A DNA stretch of 64,000 bases from an uncultured Bacteroidia bacterium (lineage in GTDB: Bacteria > Bacteroidota > Bacteroidia > Bacteroidales > UBA932): the NCBI GenBank assembly GCA_902778105.1, contig CACYWN010000001.1, forward strand, positions 62,001 to 126,000. Reading direction: 5' to 3'. The notes beneath the pieces are model-generated. The model searched no databases. It saw only the letters and a program-made list of their open reading frames with translations, and had not been told where the DNA came from. Below are positions 46,789 through 55,555 of the stretch, piece by piece; within the stretch, counting starts at the first letter, position 1; each line of letters starts with the position of its first letter. The position numbers and the translations under genes were made by a program.

Positions 46789-47508
46789 ATGAAAAGAATC
46801 ATTAAATTGGTTGTCGCCCTCGTCATCATTTTCCTGGGCGTTAGGCTTTGTACCCGCAGCGTGGGGAGCATCATCCCCATTCCCGGGGGAACGGGAACCG
46901 GAAGTTCCAATGAATCAGGAGGCTGGTTCAGCCCGAAAGGACAGGAATCCGGCGGGGCTGTCATCGATGACATCGACATCAAGGACCTGGAGAGGGAACT
47001 GGGAGTCGGAACGAACCGGGGACAGACGACAACCCCTACGATTCCTTCCACCACGCCATCGTCTTCGGCCCCGCTGACTTTCAAAGGCATTCCCATCACC
47101 GGCACCTTGTCGGCCTTCGGGTCCGAACTGGTCAAGGCCGGATTCCGGAATGCGGGGAACGGTACCTATGTCGGTGATTTCGCAGGCTACAGCGGGTGCA
47201 AGGTCACGCCCATCGGCAACAATCCGGTCCAGGAAGTCCGTGTGGATTTCCCGGTCATCTCGGACTGGGACGCGCTGGAGAAGGCCTACGACAACCTCCA
47301 GGCGGATCTGACGCGGAAATACGGTATGGAGCCGAATGCCAATCCCGCTACCAGCAATCTCGCCGTCTACAACCTGCCTAACGGAACCATTTCCCTGGAT
47401 GCCGACGTGAAAGACCGCTCCACCTGGCACGTGACCCTGACCTACTCGAGCCTTCCGTCGATGACCGTGACTACTTCTTCCGGAAGGAATCCCATCGACG
47501 ACCTGTGA
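46789..47508 (+). CDS. Uncharacterised membrane-anchored envelope protein
   Basis: The 239-residue protein has an N-terminal hydrophobic anchor (residues 3-19), a Gly/Ser/Thr/Pro-rich linker (30-100), and a compact C-terminal domain (105-230) beginning LTFKGIPITGTLSAFGSELVKAGF. The C-terminal domain resembles small Bacteroidota secreted domains of unknown function. No catalytic motif is visible. It ends before a terminator. Confidence 0.7.
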   Translation: MKRIIKLVVALVIIFLGVRLCTRSVGSIIPIPGGTGTGSSNESGGWFSPKGQESGGAVIDDIDIKDLERELGVGTNRGQTTTPTIPSTTPSSSAPLTFKGIPITGTLSAFGSELVKAGFRNAGNGTYVGDFAGYSGCKVTPIGNNPVQEVRVDFPVISDWDALEKAYDNLQADLTRKYGMEPNANPATSNLAVYNLPNGTISLDADVKDRSTWHVTLTYSSLPSMTVTTSSGRNPIDDL

Positions 47509-47573
47509 TCGGCCGGGAAAGTATCAGTCATTGGTGTATAAACTGTGCAAATGAAAGCGAACAACCAGGCAGT

Positions 47574-47606
47574 GACGGTCAACTCGAAAGGTTGGCCGTC
47601 TTTTTT
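47574..47606 (+). terminator. Intrinsic terminator downstream of the 46789 gene
   Basis: Ten-bp stem (47574-47583 with 47591-47600, one G-T pair), 7-nt loop and a T6 tail. Confidence 0.8.
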
Positions 47607-47706
47607 GAAAAGGACCCCCGCCGATGGAGTGAAGGTCCAGCGTGGATAGGTGAGACATATTACAGGGTGTTCGGTCTGCGGTCTTTGAGCGAAGACAAAA
47701 TAGCCC

Positions 47707-47777
47707 GTTTTTGCTTCCAGCGAGAAACTTTAGTGCGTCGTCGGGGACGTTTTCAAGGGTTTTTGCTTCCAACGAGA
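47707..47777 (+). repeat. 19-bp direct repeat pair
   Basis: GTTTTTGCTTCCAGCGAGA at 47707-47725 and the same sequence with one change (A for G) at 47759-47777, 52 bp apart start to start. No gene spans them convincingly. Confidence 0.55.
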
Positions 47778-47803
47778 GGAATAGACTAGTCGGAAAATTG
47801 AAT

Positions 47804-47837
47804 AAAAAAGCACCTGCGAGTTCGCAAGTGCTTTTTT
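47804..47837. terminator. Bidirectional terminator after tRNA-Asn
   Basis: Ten-nt arms (47809-47818 and 47823-47832, one G-T pair), AGTT loop, with A6 before and T6 after, so on the minus strand it ends the tRNA transcript. Confidence 0.8.
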
Positions 47838-47840
47838 GAG

Positions 47841-47917
47841 TGGCTCCCCCTGTTGGACTTGAACCAACGACCCTCTGATTAACAGTCAGATGCTCTAACC
47901 AACTGAGCTAAGGAGGA
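47841..47917 (-). tRNA. tRNA-Asn (anticodon GTT)
   Basis: Read on the minus strand, the acceptor stem pairs TCCTCCT with AGGGGGA, followed by discriminator G and an encoded CCA. The D arm AGCTCAGTTGGTTAGAGC, the anticodon loop CTGTTAATC (GTT) and the T arm GGTTCAAGTCC are all present. It has a perfect promoter upstream and a terminator downstream. Confidence 0.97.
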
Positions 47918-47960
47918 ATATTTCACCGCTGCGCGGCGCCCTTGTTTCATTTCGGGAATG

Positions 47961-47991
47961 CAAAGGTACAACCTTTTTTCGAATCTCCAAA
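47961..47991 (-). promoter_or_regulatory. Promoter of tRNA-Asn
   Basis: On the minus strand, TTTG (47991-47988), a 19-bp spacer and TACCTTTG (47968-47961), a full consensus match 43 nt before the tRNA. Confidence 0.75.
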
Positions 47992-48012
47992 TAAATTGTG
48001 CAGTTTTTTCGC

Positions 48013-48020
48013 TATCTTTG
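48013..48020 (+). promoter_or_regulatory. -7 promoter element of the HU-domain gene
   Basis: TATCTTTG, 26 nt before the ATG at 48047. Confidence 0.55.
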
Positions 48021-48046
48021 CGGAGCAATCTAAAACCGAACCGGCG

Positions 48047-48952
48047 ATGGATATCGATCTGCTTGCAAAGATGGTCAAGGAGGCAATCCTTGACAACGAT
48101 ACCGTGACCCTCCCAGGGGTCGGGTGTTTCGTGGCCGAACTGATGCCCTCCACCTTCTCTGACAAAGGGTACACGATCCATCCGCCGTACCGTAGGCTCT
48201 ATTTCTCGCCCCGGCAGGGGAGCGACAACCATCTGGCGGCGCTTTATGCCCGTGATAACGAAGGGGTTGACCTGGAAACGGCCACCCGGATCCTGGCCGA
48301 GTTCCTCTCCGAGATGAAAGAGGTCCTCAAGGTCCGTAAAACGGTCGTCTTTCCCGGATTGGGCCGTCTCCGGGCCACACGGGAGAACCATTTCTTCTTC
48401 GTGGCCGATGAGGACCTGGACATCTATCCCGAAGGCCTCGGCCTCGCCCCCGTCTCCCTGAAGACGCACGTTGAAACTCCGGAAGAGGTTGCCTCCGCCG
48501 TTGCGGGCCTGGCCGATCTGATGGAGACCCCTGCGGCCGTGGAGCCTCCCGTTGCCGAGGAGGAGCCGCCCATCGCCGAGGTGAAACTTCCTATTGTCGA
48601 CGAGGAACCGCCCGTTCCCGTGGTGGAGCCCCCTGTTCCCGCGGAAGAACCTCCTGTCGTTGAGGCCCCCTCCGTTGCCGAAGAACCTTCGGCGGAGGCC
48701 GAGGAGTCTCCTGTCACCGGGGAACCGGACCACGCCATCCCGGTTTCCGAGGCATTCAAGGAAACCCAGCGTGCGGAATACAGGATCCGCCGCAGGAGGA
48801 AGATTGGGCTGAAGGTGTTGAAAGTGTCCCTCTGGGTGTTGGCAGTCCTGCTGGTCCTTCTGCTCCTTTTCATCGTGGTTTCCCGGGTCGCTCCGAACTT
48901 GCTGGACCCGCTCCTGTATTCCCGGGAGGAACTTGAAATTCTCCGTTATTAA
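48047..48952 (+). CDS. Membrane-anchored tandem HU-domain (CCDC81-like) protein
   Basis: The 301-residue protein has two HU/IHF-like domains of the bacterial CCDC81 type (about 1-60, with TVTLPGVGCFVAE, and 61-135, with KTVVFPGLGRLRA). A Glu/Pro/Val-rich linker (160-225), a basic patch RIRRRRK (246-252) and one membrane helix (about 257-279) follow. Related Bacteroidota proteins usually end in a periplasmic SPOR domain; here only about 20 residues follow the helix. The HU part is cytoplasmic and could tether DNA to the membrane or act at division. The function is unproven. Confidence 0.8.
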   Translation: MDIDLLAKMVKEAILDNDTVTLPGVGCFVAELMPSTFSDKGYTIHPPYRRLYFSPRQGSDNHLAALYARDNEGVDLETATRILAEFLSEMKEVLKVRKTVVFPGLGRLRATRENHFFFVADEDLDIYPEGLGLAPVSLKTHVETPEEVASAVAGLADLMETPAAVEPPVAEEEPPIAEVKLPIVDEEPPVPVVEPPVPAEEPPVVEAPSVAEEPSAEAEESPVTGEPDHAIPVSEAFKETQRAEYRIRRRRKIGLKVLKVSLWVLAVLLVLLLLFIVVSRVAPNLLDPLLYSREELEILRY

Positions 48953-48955
48953 TGC

Positions 48956-48963
48956 TAATTTTG
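48956..48963 (+). promoter_or_regulatory. -7 promoter element of the thioesterase operon
   Basis: TAATTTTG, 22 nt before the ATG at 48986, just after the previous stop. Confidence 0.55.
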
Positions 48964-48985
48964 CAGCCGCAAAAGCGAAGTTAGT

Positions 48986-49747
48986 ATGAGTGAAGTCAGA
49001 AGAGAAGGTTACAAGTTCTGCCAGGATATCTGCGTCCCCTGCTACGAAACGGACGCTTCCTTTTACCTGAAACCGGCCGCCTTCATGGACATGGCGCAGG
49101 AAATCGCTTACTGGGCCGCCCAGATGCTGGGTTTCGGCTATGACGACCTGCATGTCCACCATACGGCCTGGGTCCTGTCCCGGATGCACTTCCATTTTGC
49201 GGATCCACCCCAGTGGCGGGACAATGTCACCCTGTACACCTGGCACAAAGGCCCTTCCGGCCTGTTCTTCCTCCGTGATTTCTACCTGCAGGATGCCGGG
49301 GGGCATCGCCTGGTGACCTGCACCAGTTCCTGGGTCGTGATCGACGAACAGACCCGTCGTCTGGTCCGCCCCGAAGAAATGTCCCACTTGCTTTCTCTGG
49401 AAGAGGAAGTGGACAGCGCCATTGCGGAACCGGCCCCGAAGGTCATGATGCCGCGGGGAACCGATCCGGAACCGGCCGGTGAACATGTCGTCACCTATTC
49501 CGACGTGGATATCCTGGGTCATTCCAACAACGCCCGCTACATGGTCTGGGCCATGGATGCCCTGGACTACGGGGTTGTCTCGACCCGGAGGGTCAGGGAT
49601 GTCTATCTCAATTTCAACAAGGAAACCACGCCTGGCACCGTCGTCCGTCTGTTCCGCCTTCAGACGGAGGAGGACGGCAACCCGGTCCATTATGTGGAAG
49701 GACGCGTGGACGGCAAGGCAGTCTTCTGCGTCAAGATGGTATTTTAA
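48986..49747 (+). CDS. Acyl-ACP thioesterase (FatA/FatB-like)
   Basis: The 253-residue protein has two tandem hot-dog domains. The N-terminal one includes AFMDMAQEIAYWAA and AWVLSRMHFHF, and the C-terminal one has the substrate-binding VTYSDVDILGHSNNARYMVW, with the Asn and His typical of the family. It would release free fatty acids from acyl-ACP. The next gene follows after 3 nt. Confidence 0.87.
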   Translation: MSEVRREGYKFCQDICVPCYETDASFYLKPAAFMDMAQEIAYWAAQMLGFGYDDLHVHHTAWVLSRMHFHFADPPQWRDNVTLYTWHKGPSGLFFLRDFYLQDAGGHRLVTCTSSWVVIDEQTRRLVRPEEMSHLLSLEEEVDSAIAEPAPKVMMPRGTDPEPAGEHVVTYSDVDILGHSNNARYMVWAMDALDYGVVSTRRVRDVYLNFNKETTPGTVVRLFRLQTEEDGNPVHYVEGRVDGKAVFCVKMVF

Positions 49748-49750
49748 GCT

Positions 49751-51436
49751 ATGAAAGATCTGTTTCTCGGGCAAGGTGTCGCCCACACCATCCTCCTGCT
49801 TGCCTTCGTCATCGGCGTGGGAATCTATCTCGGACGGTTCAAGGTCAAGGGTGTGTCCCTGGGTTCCACCTGGATCCTTTTCGTGGGCATCCTGGTCAGT
49901 CATTTCGGTTTCCGGGCCGATTCGGAAATCCTCCATTTCGTCAAGGAGTTCGGCCTGATCCTGTTCGTCTTCTCCATCGGCCTCCAGGTCGGTCCCGGTT
50001 TCTTCCATTCTTTCAAGTCCGGGGGCGTGAAGATGAATCTGCTCGCCGCGATGAACATCCTGCTGGCGGTCGCCGTCACCTGGGTCATCTCCGCGACGAC
50101 GGGCGAGGACCTCAGGACGATGGTCGGCGTCATGTCCGGCGCGGTAACCAACACCCCGGGCCTCGGTGCTGCCCAGCAGACGTTCGTCGACGTGGCTTCC
50201 GCGGGTGGCCTGGATCCCGTTGAGGCCTCCCGGGCCGCTTCGGGGCTGGCTTCCGGCTATGCCGTGGCCTATCCGATCGGCGTCATCGGCGTCATTGCCG
50301 TCCTGATCCTGGGCAAGAGTCTCTTCAAGATCGATGCGGCGAAGGAGCTTTCGGAACTGGAATCCCGGGAAGACAATGCGGGCCAGGCCCGCCGGATGCA
50401 CCTGGCCGTGGAAAACCCCGCCATCTTCGGAAAGAAACTCTATGACATCCTGCGTGAGTTCGGCGGCGATTTCGTCGTTTCACGCATCATGAAGGGGGAA
50501 GAGGTGGTTTTCCCTACCGGTGACACGGTCCTGGAGGAAGGAGACAAGGTCCTGGTGGTCACCTCGCAGGACGAGGTGGACAAGCTCCGTATCCTGTTCG
50601 GCCAGGAAGTGCCGATGCATGTGGGGGACTGGGTTGAGAAAGACCATCATCTGGTGACCCGCCGCGTGACGGTCACTAAGTCTTCCCTTACCGGTAAGAA
50701 GTTGAAGAACCTGCATTTCCGCGGAGCATACGAGGTCAGTGTGACCCGCGTCATCCGCGCCGGTGTCGAGCTCGTCGCCCGCCCGGACCTGTATCTCCAG
50801 ATGGGTGACGCCCTGATCTGTGTCGGCGCCGAAGAGAACATCCAGCGCGTGGCCGAGACCGTGGGCAATTCCAGCGGCGCCCTGGACAAACCCAACCTCG
50901 TGCCCATCTTCCTGGGCATCGTGGTCGGTATCATTTTCGGCTCTCTCCCCATCCGTTTCCCGGGCATTCCCCAGGCCATCAAGCTCGGCCTCGCAGGCGG
51001 ACCGCTCATCATCGCCATCCTGATCGGCCATTTCGGCCCCCGTTACAAGATCACGACCTATACGACCATGAGTGCCAACCTGATGATCCGCGAGATCGGC
51101 ATCTCCCTCTTCCTGGCAGCGGTCGGTCTCGGGGCAGGGGAGAACTTCGTCAGTTCCATCGTGAACGGCGGTTACTGGTGGATTCTGTACGGGGCGCTGA
51201 TTACGATCGTGCCGCTGTGCATCACCTTCGTCATCGCCCGTGTTTTCGCCCATCTGAACTTTTACCAGATCTGCGGCCTCATCTCCGGTTCCTGTACCAA
51301 TCCTCCCGTGCTGGCTTTTGCACAGGGGATGTATGGAAGTGACTATTCTTCCGTGAATTACGCGACGGTTTATCCGCTTTCGATGTTCCTCCGCGTGCTG
51401 GTTGCCCAACTGCTCATCCTCATTTCCTTCGCCTGA
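49751..51436 (+). CDS. YidE/AspT-type membrane transporter
   Basis: The 561-residue protein has two membrane halves of about five or six helices each (1-185 and 380-560) and two central RCK_C (TrkA-C) domains (about 205-290 and 295-375). This is the aspartate-alanine exchanger superfamily layout. The glycine-rich MSGAVTNTPGLGAA and SGSCTNPPVLAFA segments are the duplicated pore motifs. The substrate is unknown. The stop overlaps the Nudix ATG by 1 nt (TGATG). Confidence 0.87.
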   Translation: MKDLFLGQGVAHTILLLAFVIGVGIYLGRFKVKGVSLGSTWILFVGILVSHFGFRADSEILHFVKEFGLILFVFSIGLQVGPGFFHSFKSGGVKMNLLAAMNILLAVAVTWVISATTGEDLRTMVGVMSGAVTNTPGLGAAQQTFVDVASAGGLDPVEASRAASGLASGYAVAYPIGVIGVIAVLILGKSLFKIDAAKELSELESREDNAGQARRMHLAVENPAIFGKKLYDILREFGGDFVVSRIMKGEEVVFPTGDTVLEEGDKVLVVTSQDEVDKLRILFGQEVPMHVGDWVEKDHHLVTRRVTVTKSSLTGKKLKNLHFRGAYEVSVTRVIRAGVELVARPDLYLQMGDALICVGAEENIQRVAETVGNSSGALDKPNLVPIFLGIVVGIIFGSLPIRFPGIPQAIKLGLAGGPLIIAILIGHFGPRYKITTYTTMSANLMIREIGISLFLAAVGLGAGENFVSSIVNGGYWWILYGALITIVPLCITFVIARVFAHLNFYQICGLISGSCTNPPVLAFAQGMYGSDYSSVNYATVYPLSMFLRVLVAQLLILISFA

Positions 51437-52026
51437 TGTTCGAACTGGTCTATCCCCTGGAGCCGGCGCCGGTCTACCCCCGGCCGACCGTGGACCATCC
51501 CGGCACGTCGGCCGTTACCTCCGGCGAGATGCTCCCGCTTATCGAGCCCAGCGGTCTGGTGTATGGCCAGGCTTCCCGGGATTGGTGCCATAGCGGAGCC
51601 AAGCCCCTGCATCCCGTGGTCCATCTGCACCTTGTCGACCGGCTGGGCCGGGTCTTTCTCCAGAAACGAGCGATGTCCAAGGACCTCCTGCCCGGCTATT
51701 GGGATACCGCTGTGGGCGGACACGTCACCTATGGTGAGTTGGCGGAGGAATCCCTGTACCGGGAAGCAGCTGAGGAATTGGGACTTACAAATTTCAATCC
51801 CGTTTTTCTCGGCACGTCGGAATGGGAGACGGAAAGGGACCGGGAATTCGTCTTCATCTTTGCCTCGGTGGGCCATCCCGACCTGCATCCGGATAATGAG
51901 GAAGTCTCCGAGGGACGCTGGTGGACCCAGGAGGAACTCACGGCCGCCATCGGCAAAAACCTCCTGACCCCCAATTTCGAGGCGGAATATGCCCGGATCC
52001 AGGGAAAGCTTCTTGCGCTCCTGTAG
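51436..52026 (+). CDS. Nudix hydrolase (isopentenyl-diphosphate-isomerase-like)
   Basis: The 196-residue protein has the full Nudix box as GGHVTYGELAEESLYREA followed by AEELGL, around residues 95-117, with the REAAEEL core Glu residues for metal binding. The HPVVHLHLVDRLGRVFLQKR lead-in is typical of Idi-like Nudix proteins. The substrate is not predictable. It overlaps the transporter stop, so it is in the same operon. Confidence 0.87.
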   Translation: MFELVYPLEPAPVYPRPTVDHPGTSAVTSGEMLPLIEPSGLVYGQASRDWCHSGAKPLHPVVHLHLVDRLGRVFLQKRAMSKDLLPGYWDTAVGGHVTYGELAEESLYREAAEELGLTNFNPVFLGTSEWETERDREFVFIFASVGHPDLHPDNEEVSEGRWWTQEELTAAIGKNLLTPNFEAEYARIQGKLLALL

Positions 52027-52061
52027 GAAATACCCTGAAAAATGCCTACCTTTACAAGGTT

Positions 52062-54272
52062 ATGGCAATCGACATCGATAAATTCGTCCACGACCAGCTG
52101 TCGGTATGGCCGGCCGTTGCAGCGAAATACCGGGCGCTTAAAAGCACCCAGACCCGCCAGCTGCCTGTCGGCGGTCTCCTCGCCACCCTCCAGTCCAATC
52201 CCGGACGCATGCCCATCTTCGACCACGGCTGCCCGCTCTGCGAGGAAAACTACCTGCCCTACCAGCATTTCCTTTCCTTCGAAGGCCGGAAGGGGCGGAA
52301 ATACCGCGTCCTGGTGAACCGGGCCCCCATCTTCCCGAACCACCTGGTCATCACCCGGGACGTCCACGTGCCCCAGACTATCTGGCACCGTTACCCGGAC
52401 ATGCTGGACCTCTCGGCCCAGTTCCCCGACTATGTCGTCTTCTATAACAGCCCTTTCAGCGGGACCACGGTTCCGGGACATGCCCATTTCCAGGCCTGCC
52501 CCAAGGGCTATATGCCTCTTGAACGCACCGCGGAGCGCATCCTTCATGCCATCGCCGTGAATAAAGGGCAGGTCCCTGAGAACCTGTCCGCTGACATCTC
52601 CTTCGTGGCTTCCGCGCGGGATGCCCAACTGTTCCATTACAAGCACTTTACACGAGGGGTGTTCTTCCTCCGGGCGGAAACCGCCAAGTCGATGGCGAAG
52701 ATGTTCTACCGGCTGCTGGACTGCTGCGACCTGGCGGAAGGGGAGAGTGAACCACGGTTCAACGCACTGACTTTCCGCAGTGAAGGGGAGTATCGGGCTG
52801 TCGTGATGTGCAGGGCCCTCCACCGTCCGCATCATTTCTATGCGGAAGGGGAGGACCATTTCGCCCTGAGCCCCGGCGCCGCCGACATGGCCGGCTTCTT
52901 CGTCATTCCGGAAGTGGCCGATTATGACCGGCTTACCCGGGAGAAACTGACGGAAATTCTCCAGGAGGTCTCCCTTTCCGAGAAACAGGAGGAGCAGCTG
53001 CTCTGGCGCCTGGTCCGCACGCAGCCCAGGATCGAGGTGGGCATCATGTCCGGCCCGGAAATCACTTTCGAGATCATCTCCGACGGCGCCGGTCCCCAGA
53101 AGGTCTCCTATCGCGAAGGGAAAATCGATTACAACGGTACCCTCTACGATGAACTGGTCTTCGAAGCCCCCACGGTTTCCACCCTCTTCGCCGAGCCATC
53201 GTTCATCCTGTACGGGGTGACCATCGGGGTCGATTTCCATTGGCAGCGGCAGCAGGACCAGCGGTTCGCCGGCGCGCTCAAGTTTATCGTGGATGAGGGT
53301 AAAGTGGTGGCTGTCAATTCCATCGGCGTGGAGGACTATCTTCTCAGCGTGATCTCTTCCGAAATGAAGGCGACCGCTTCCCCGGAGTTTTTGAAGGCCC
53401 ATGCGATCATCTCCCGCTCCTGGGTGATGGCGCAGATCGCCCACCGTCAGGTGCATCGGGAAGTGGAGGTCCCGTTCCGGTTCGACAATGTCCCCGCACT
53501 GGTGACCTGGCTGGATACGAATCATTCCTCCTCCCCGGACCATCCTACCGGCGAAATCATCCGCTGGTTCGACCACGACGACCATCGGCGCTTCGACGTC
53601 TGTGCCGACGACCACTGCCAACGCTATCAGGGACTTACCCTGGCGGTGGGTGCCAAGGTCCGGGAAGCCATCGATGCGACCTGGGGCCTGGTGCTCAAAA
53701 GCGGAGGCGAGCTGGTGGACGCCCGCTTCTCCAAGTGCTGCGGCGGTCGGACCGAACGCTTTTCCACGGCCTGGGCCGATCGGGATTATCCCTATCTGAC
53801 GGTCCATGACGACCCCTGGTGCGATACCCGCGACAAGGATATCCTCGGCCAGGTCCTCAACGACTATGACCTGGAGACCGAGGATTTCCACGACTGGACG
53901 GTCCGCTACGGCCGGGCTGAATTGTCGGCGCTGATCAGCCGGAAGTCCGGCGTGGATATCGGTGAACTGACCGCCCTGGAACCCTTGGAGAGGGGTGGCT
54001 CCGGCCGGATCAAACTCCTCCGGATTGTCGGTACCAAAGCGACATTAACCGTTGGCAAGGAGCTGCTTATCAGGCGTTTCCTTTCCGAAAGCCATCTCTA
54101 CAGCTCCTGGTTTGACGTGGAGATGACTCCGACCGAGGTCATTCTCCGCGGTCATGGCTGGGGCCATGGCGTCGGCCTGTGCCAGATCGGCGCCGCCGTG
54201 ATGGCCGCCCACGGAAAGACTTTCGGGCAAATCCTCTCCTTCTACTATCCCGGCACCACCCTCGAACGATGA
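52062..54272 (+). CDS. DUF4922-SpoIID fusion protein
   Basis: The 736-residue protein joins two parts. Residues 1-310 are DUF4922, with a histidine-triad-like HAHFQACP (His140, His142, Gln144) as in GalT/Ap4A-phosphorylase type nucleotidyltransferases, and a CPLCEEN Cys pair. Residues about 330-735 are SpoIID/LytB-like (NSIGVEDYLLSVISSEM, AHAIISRSW, FSKCCGGRTE, GHGWGHGVGLCQIGA). SpoIID cuts peptidoglycan glycan strands or aids amidases. There is no signal peptide, so the protein appears cytoplasmic. It is in an ATGA overlap with the AmpG-like gene and followed by NamZ, so a role in wall salvage is likely. Confidence 0.85.
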   Translation: MAIDIDKFVHDQLSVWPAVAAKYRALKSTQTRQLPVGGLLATLQSNPGRMPIFDHGCPLCEENYLPYQHFLSFEGRKGRKYRVLVNRAPIFPNHLVITRDVHVPQTIWHRYPDMLDLSAQFPDYVVFYNSPFSGTTVPGHAHFQACPKGYMPLERTAERILHAIAVNKGQVPENLSADISFVASARDAQLFHYKHFTRGVFFLRAETAKSMAKMFYRLLDCCDLAEGESEPRFNALTFRSEGEYRAVVMCRALHRPHHFYAEGEDHFALSPGAADMAGFFVIPEVADYDRLTREKLTEILQEVSLSEKQEEQLLWRLVRTQPRIEVGIMSGPEITFEIISDGAGPQKVSYREGKIDYNGTLYDELVFEAPTVSTLFAEPSFILYGVTIGVDFHWQRQQDQRFAGALKFIVDEGKVVAVNSIGVEDYLLSVISSEMKATASPEFLKAHAIISRSWVMAQIAHRQVHREVEVPFRFDNVPALVTWLDTNHSSSPDHPTGEIIRWFDHDDHRRFDVCADDHCQRYQGLTLAVGAKVREAIDATWGLVLKSGGELVDARFSKCCGGRTERFSTAWADRDYPYLTVHDDPWCDTRDKDILGQVLNDYDLETEDFHDWTVRYGRAELSALISRKSGVDIGELTALEPLERGGSGRIKLLRIVGTKATLTVGKELLIRRFLSESHLYSSWFDVEMTPTEVILRGHGWGHGVGLCQIGAAVMAAHGKTFGQILSFYYPGTTLER

Positions 54273-55555
54273 AAGCAAGAAATCCCTGGCTCTGGGTTCC
54301 CACCCTGTATTTCGCGGAAGGCCTTCCGTATTTTATCGTGAATACGATATCCGTCGTGATTCTCAAGGACCTCGGCATGGACAATGCCCGGCTGGCCCTG
54401 CTGACCAGCCTCATCGGCCTTCCCTGGCTCGTCAAGCCGCTTTGGAGCCCCTTCGTGGACATCTTCAAGAGCAAGCGCTGGTGGATCGTGACGATGCAGC
54501 TGCTGATGGCGGTTTCCGTCGGCGTCCTCGCATCGACCCTTCCTGCGTCTTCCACCTTCACGTGGATGCTCATCCTGTTTGTCATTACGGGATTCGCCTC
54601 CGCTTCCCACGACATCGCGGCGGACGGGTACTATATGCTGGCTCTCGACGAGGGACGGCAATCGGCGTTCGTAGGCATCCGGAACACTTTCTACCGGATA
54701 GCGATGGTGTTCGGACAGGGGGTGCTCATCGTACTGGCCGGCATGCTGGAAAAACAGACCGGAGACGTGTCCAGGGCCTGGTCCTGGACGCTCCTGGCCA
54801 CAGCGGCCATCCTGGCCCTGGTGACTGCCTATCACGCCTTCGTCCTGCCCCGTCCCGCCGAGGACCGGACGGCCGGGCGGAAATCCACCGGCGAGGTATT
54901 CTCGGAGTTCGGCGAGGCGTTCCGGAGCTTTTTCACGAAGCCGGGCATCGGCCTGCTCGTAGCCTTCCTCCTTCTGTACCGCCTTCCGGAGGCGCTGTCC
55001 GTCAAACTTCTGTATCCCTTCTTCAGCGACGGTATCGCGGAAGGAGGCCTGGGTCTGGACAAGGCTGCTTACGGGATGGTGTATGGTACCGCCGGGGTGA
55101 TTGCGCTGCTCGTGGGCGGCATCCTGGGCGGATGGCACATTTCCCGCCGGGGCCTCCGCAGCTGTCTGCTTCCGATGGCCCTCAGCCTAGCCCTGCCGTG
55201 CGCCGTGTACCTGTTCCTGGCTATTGTCCAGCCCTCCTCCGTGTGGACGGTCGGCGCCTGCGTCGTTTTCGACCAGTTCGGCTATGGCTACGGCTTTACG
55301 GCCTACACGGTTTACATGATGTACTTCTCCGACGGTCCGCTCAAGACCTCGCACTATGCCATCTGCACCGGTTTCATGGCCCTGTCCATGCTGCTGCCGG
55401 GCGCTGTGGCGGGCTATCTGCAGAGCGGGTTGGGCTACGTGGGTTTCTATTCCTTGGTGATGGCTTGCTGCCTGGCCACGGTTTTTGTCACCCTGTATGC
55501 CCGCCGCCGCATACCGGCCGATTATGGACGCGCTAGAACAACTGATCATGAATAG
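54269..55555 (+). CDS. AmpG-like muropeptide permease (MFS)
   Basis: The 428-residue protein has about twelve membrane helices and the AmpG/MFS signatures YFAEGLPYFIVNTISVVILK, KPLWSPFVD and the conserved SHDIAADGYY. AmpG-type permeases import GlcNAc-anhydroMurNAc or related wall fragments. It starts in an ATGA overlap with the preceding gene and overlaps NamZ by 8 nt, so the three genes are one operon. Confidence 0.88.
   Translation: MKARNPWLWVPTLYFAEGLPYFIVNTISVVILKDLGMDNARLALLTSLIGLPWLVKPLWSPFVDIFKSKRWWIVTMQLLMAVSVGVLASTLPASSTFTWMLILFVITGFASASHDIAADGYYMLALDEGRQSAFVGIRNTFYRIAMVFGQGVLIVLAGMLEKQTGDVSRAWSWTLLATAAILALVTAYHAFVLPRPAEDRTAGRKSTGEVFSEFGEAFRSFFTKPGIGLLVAFLLLYRLPEALSVKLLYPFFSDGIAEGGLGLDKAAYGMVYGTAGVIALLVGGILGGWHISRRGLRSCLLPMALSLALPCAVYLFLAIVQPSSVWTVGACVVFDQFGYGYGFTAYTVYMMYFSDGPLKTSHYAICTGFMALSMLLPGAVAGYLQSGLGYVGFYSLVMACCLATVFVTLYARRRIPADYGRARTTDHE

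Larger units (their letters stand above)
47509..47803. other. Gene-free stretch with decayed coding-like sequence
   Basis: After the terminator at 47574-47606 this stretch has no convincing gene. It contains a short frame starting MKANNQAVTVN at 47551 that stops after about 33 codons, and fragments in several frames that look like remains of one small ORF. It also contains a 19-bp direct repeat (47707-47725 and 47759-47777). It may be a copy of an intergenic repeat element or a decayed gene. Confidence 0.4.

Noticed and set aside
47505-47789. A 94-codon ORF after the 46789 gene
   Set aside because: It starts across the stop of the preceding gene, runs through the terminator hairpin and has no recognisable domain.
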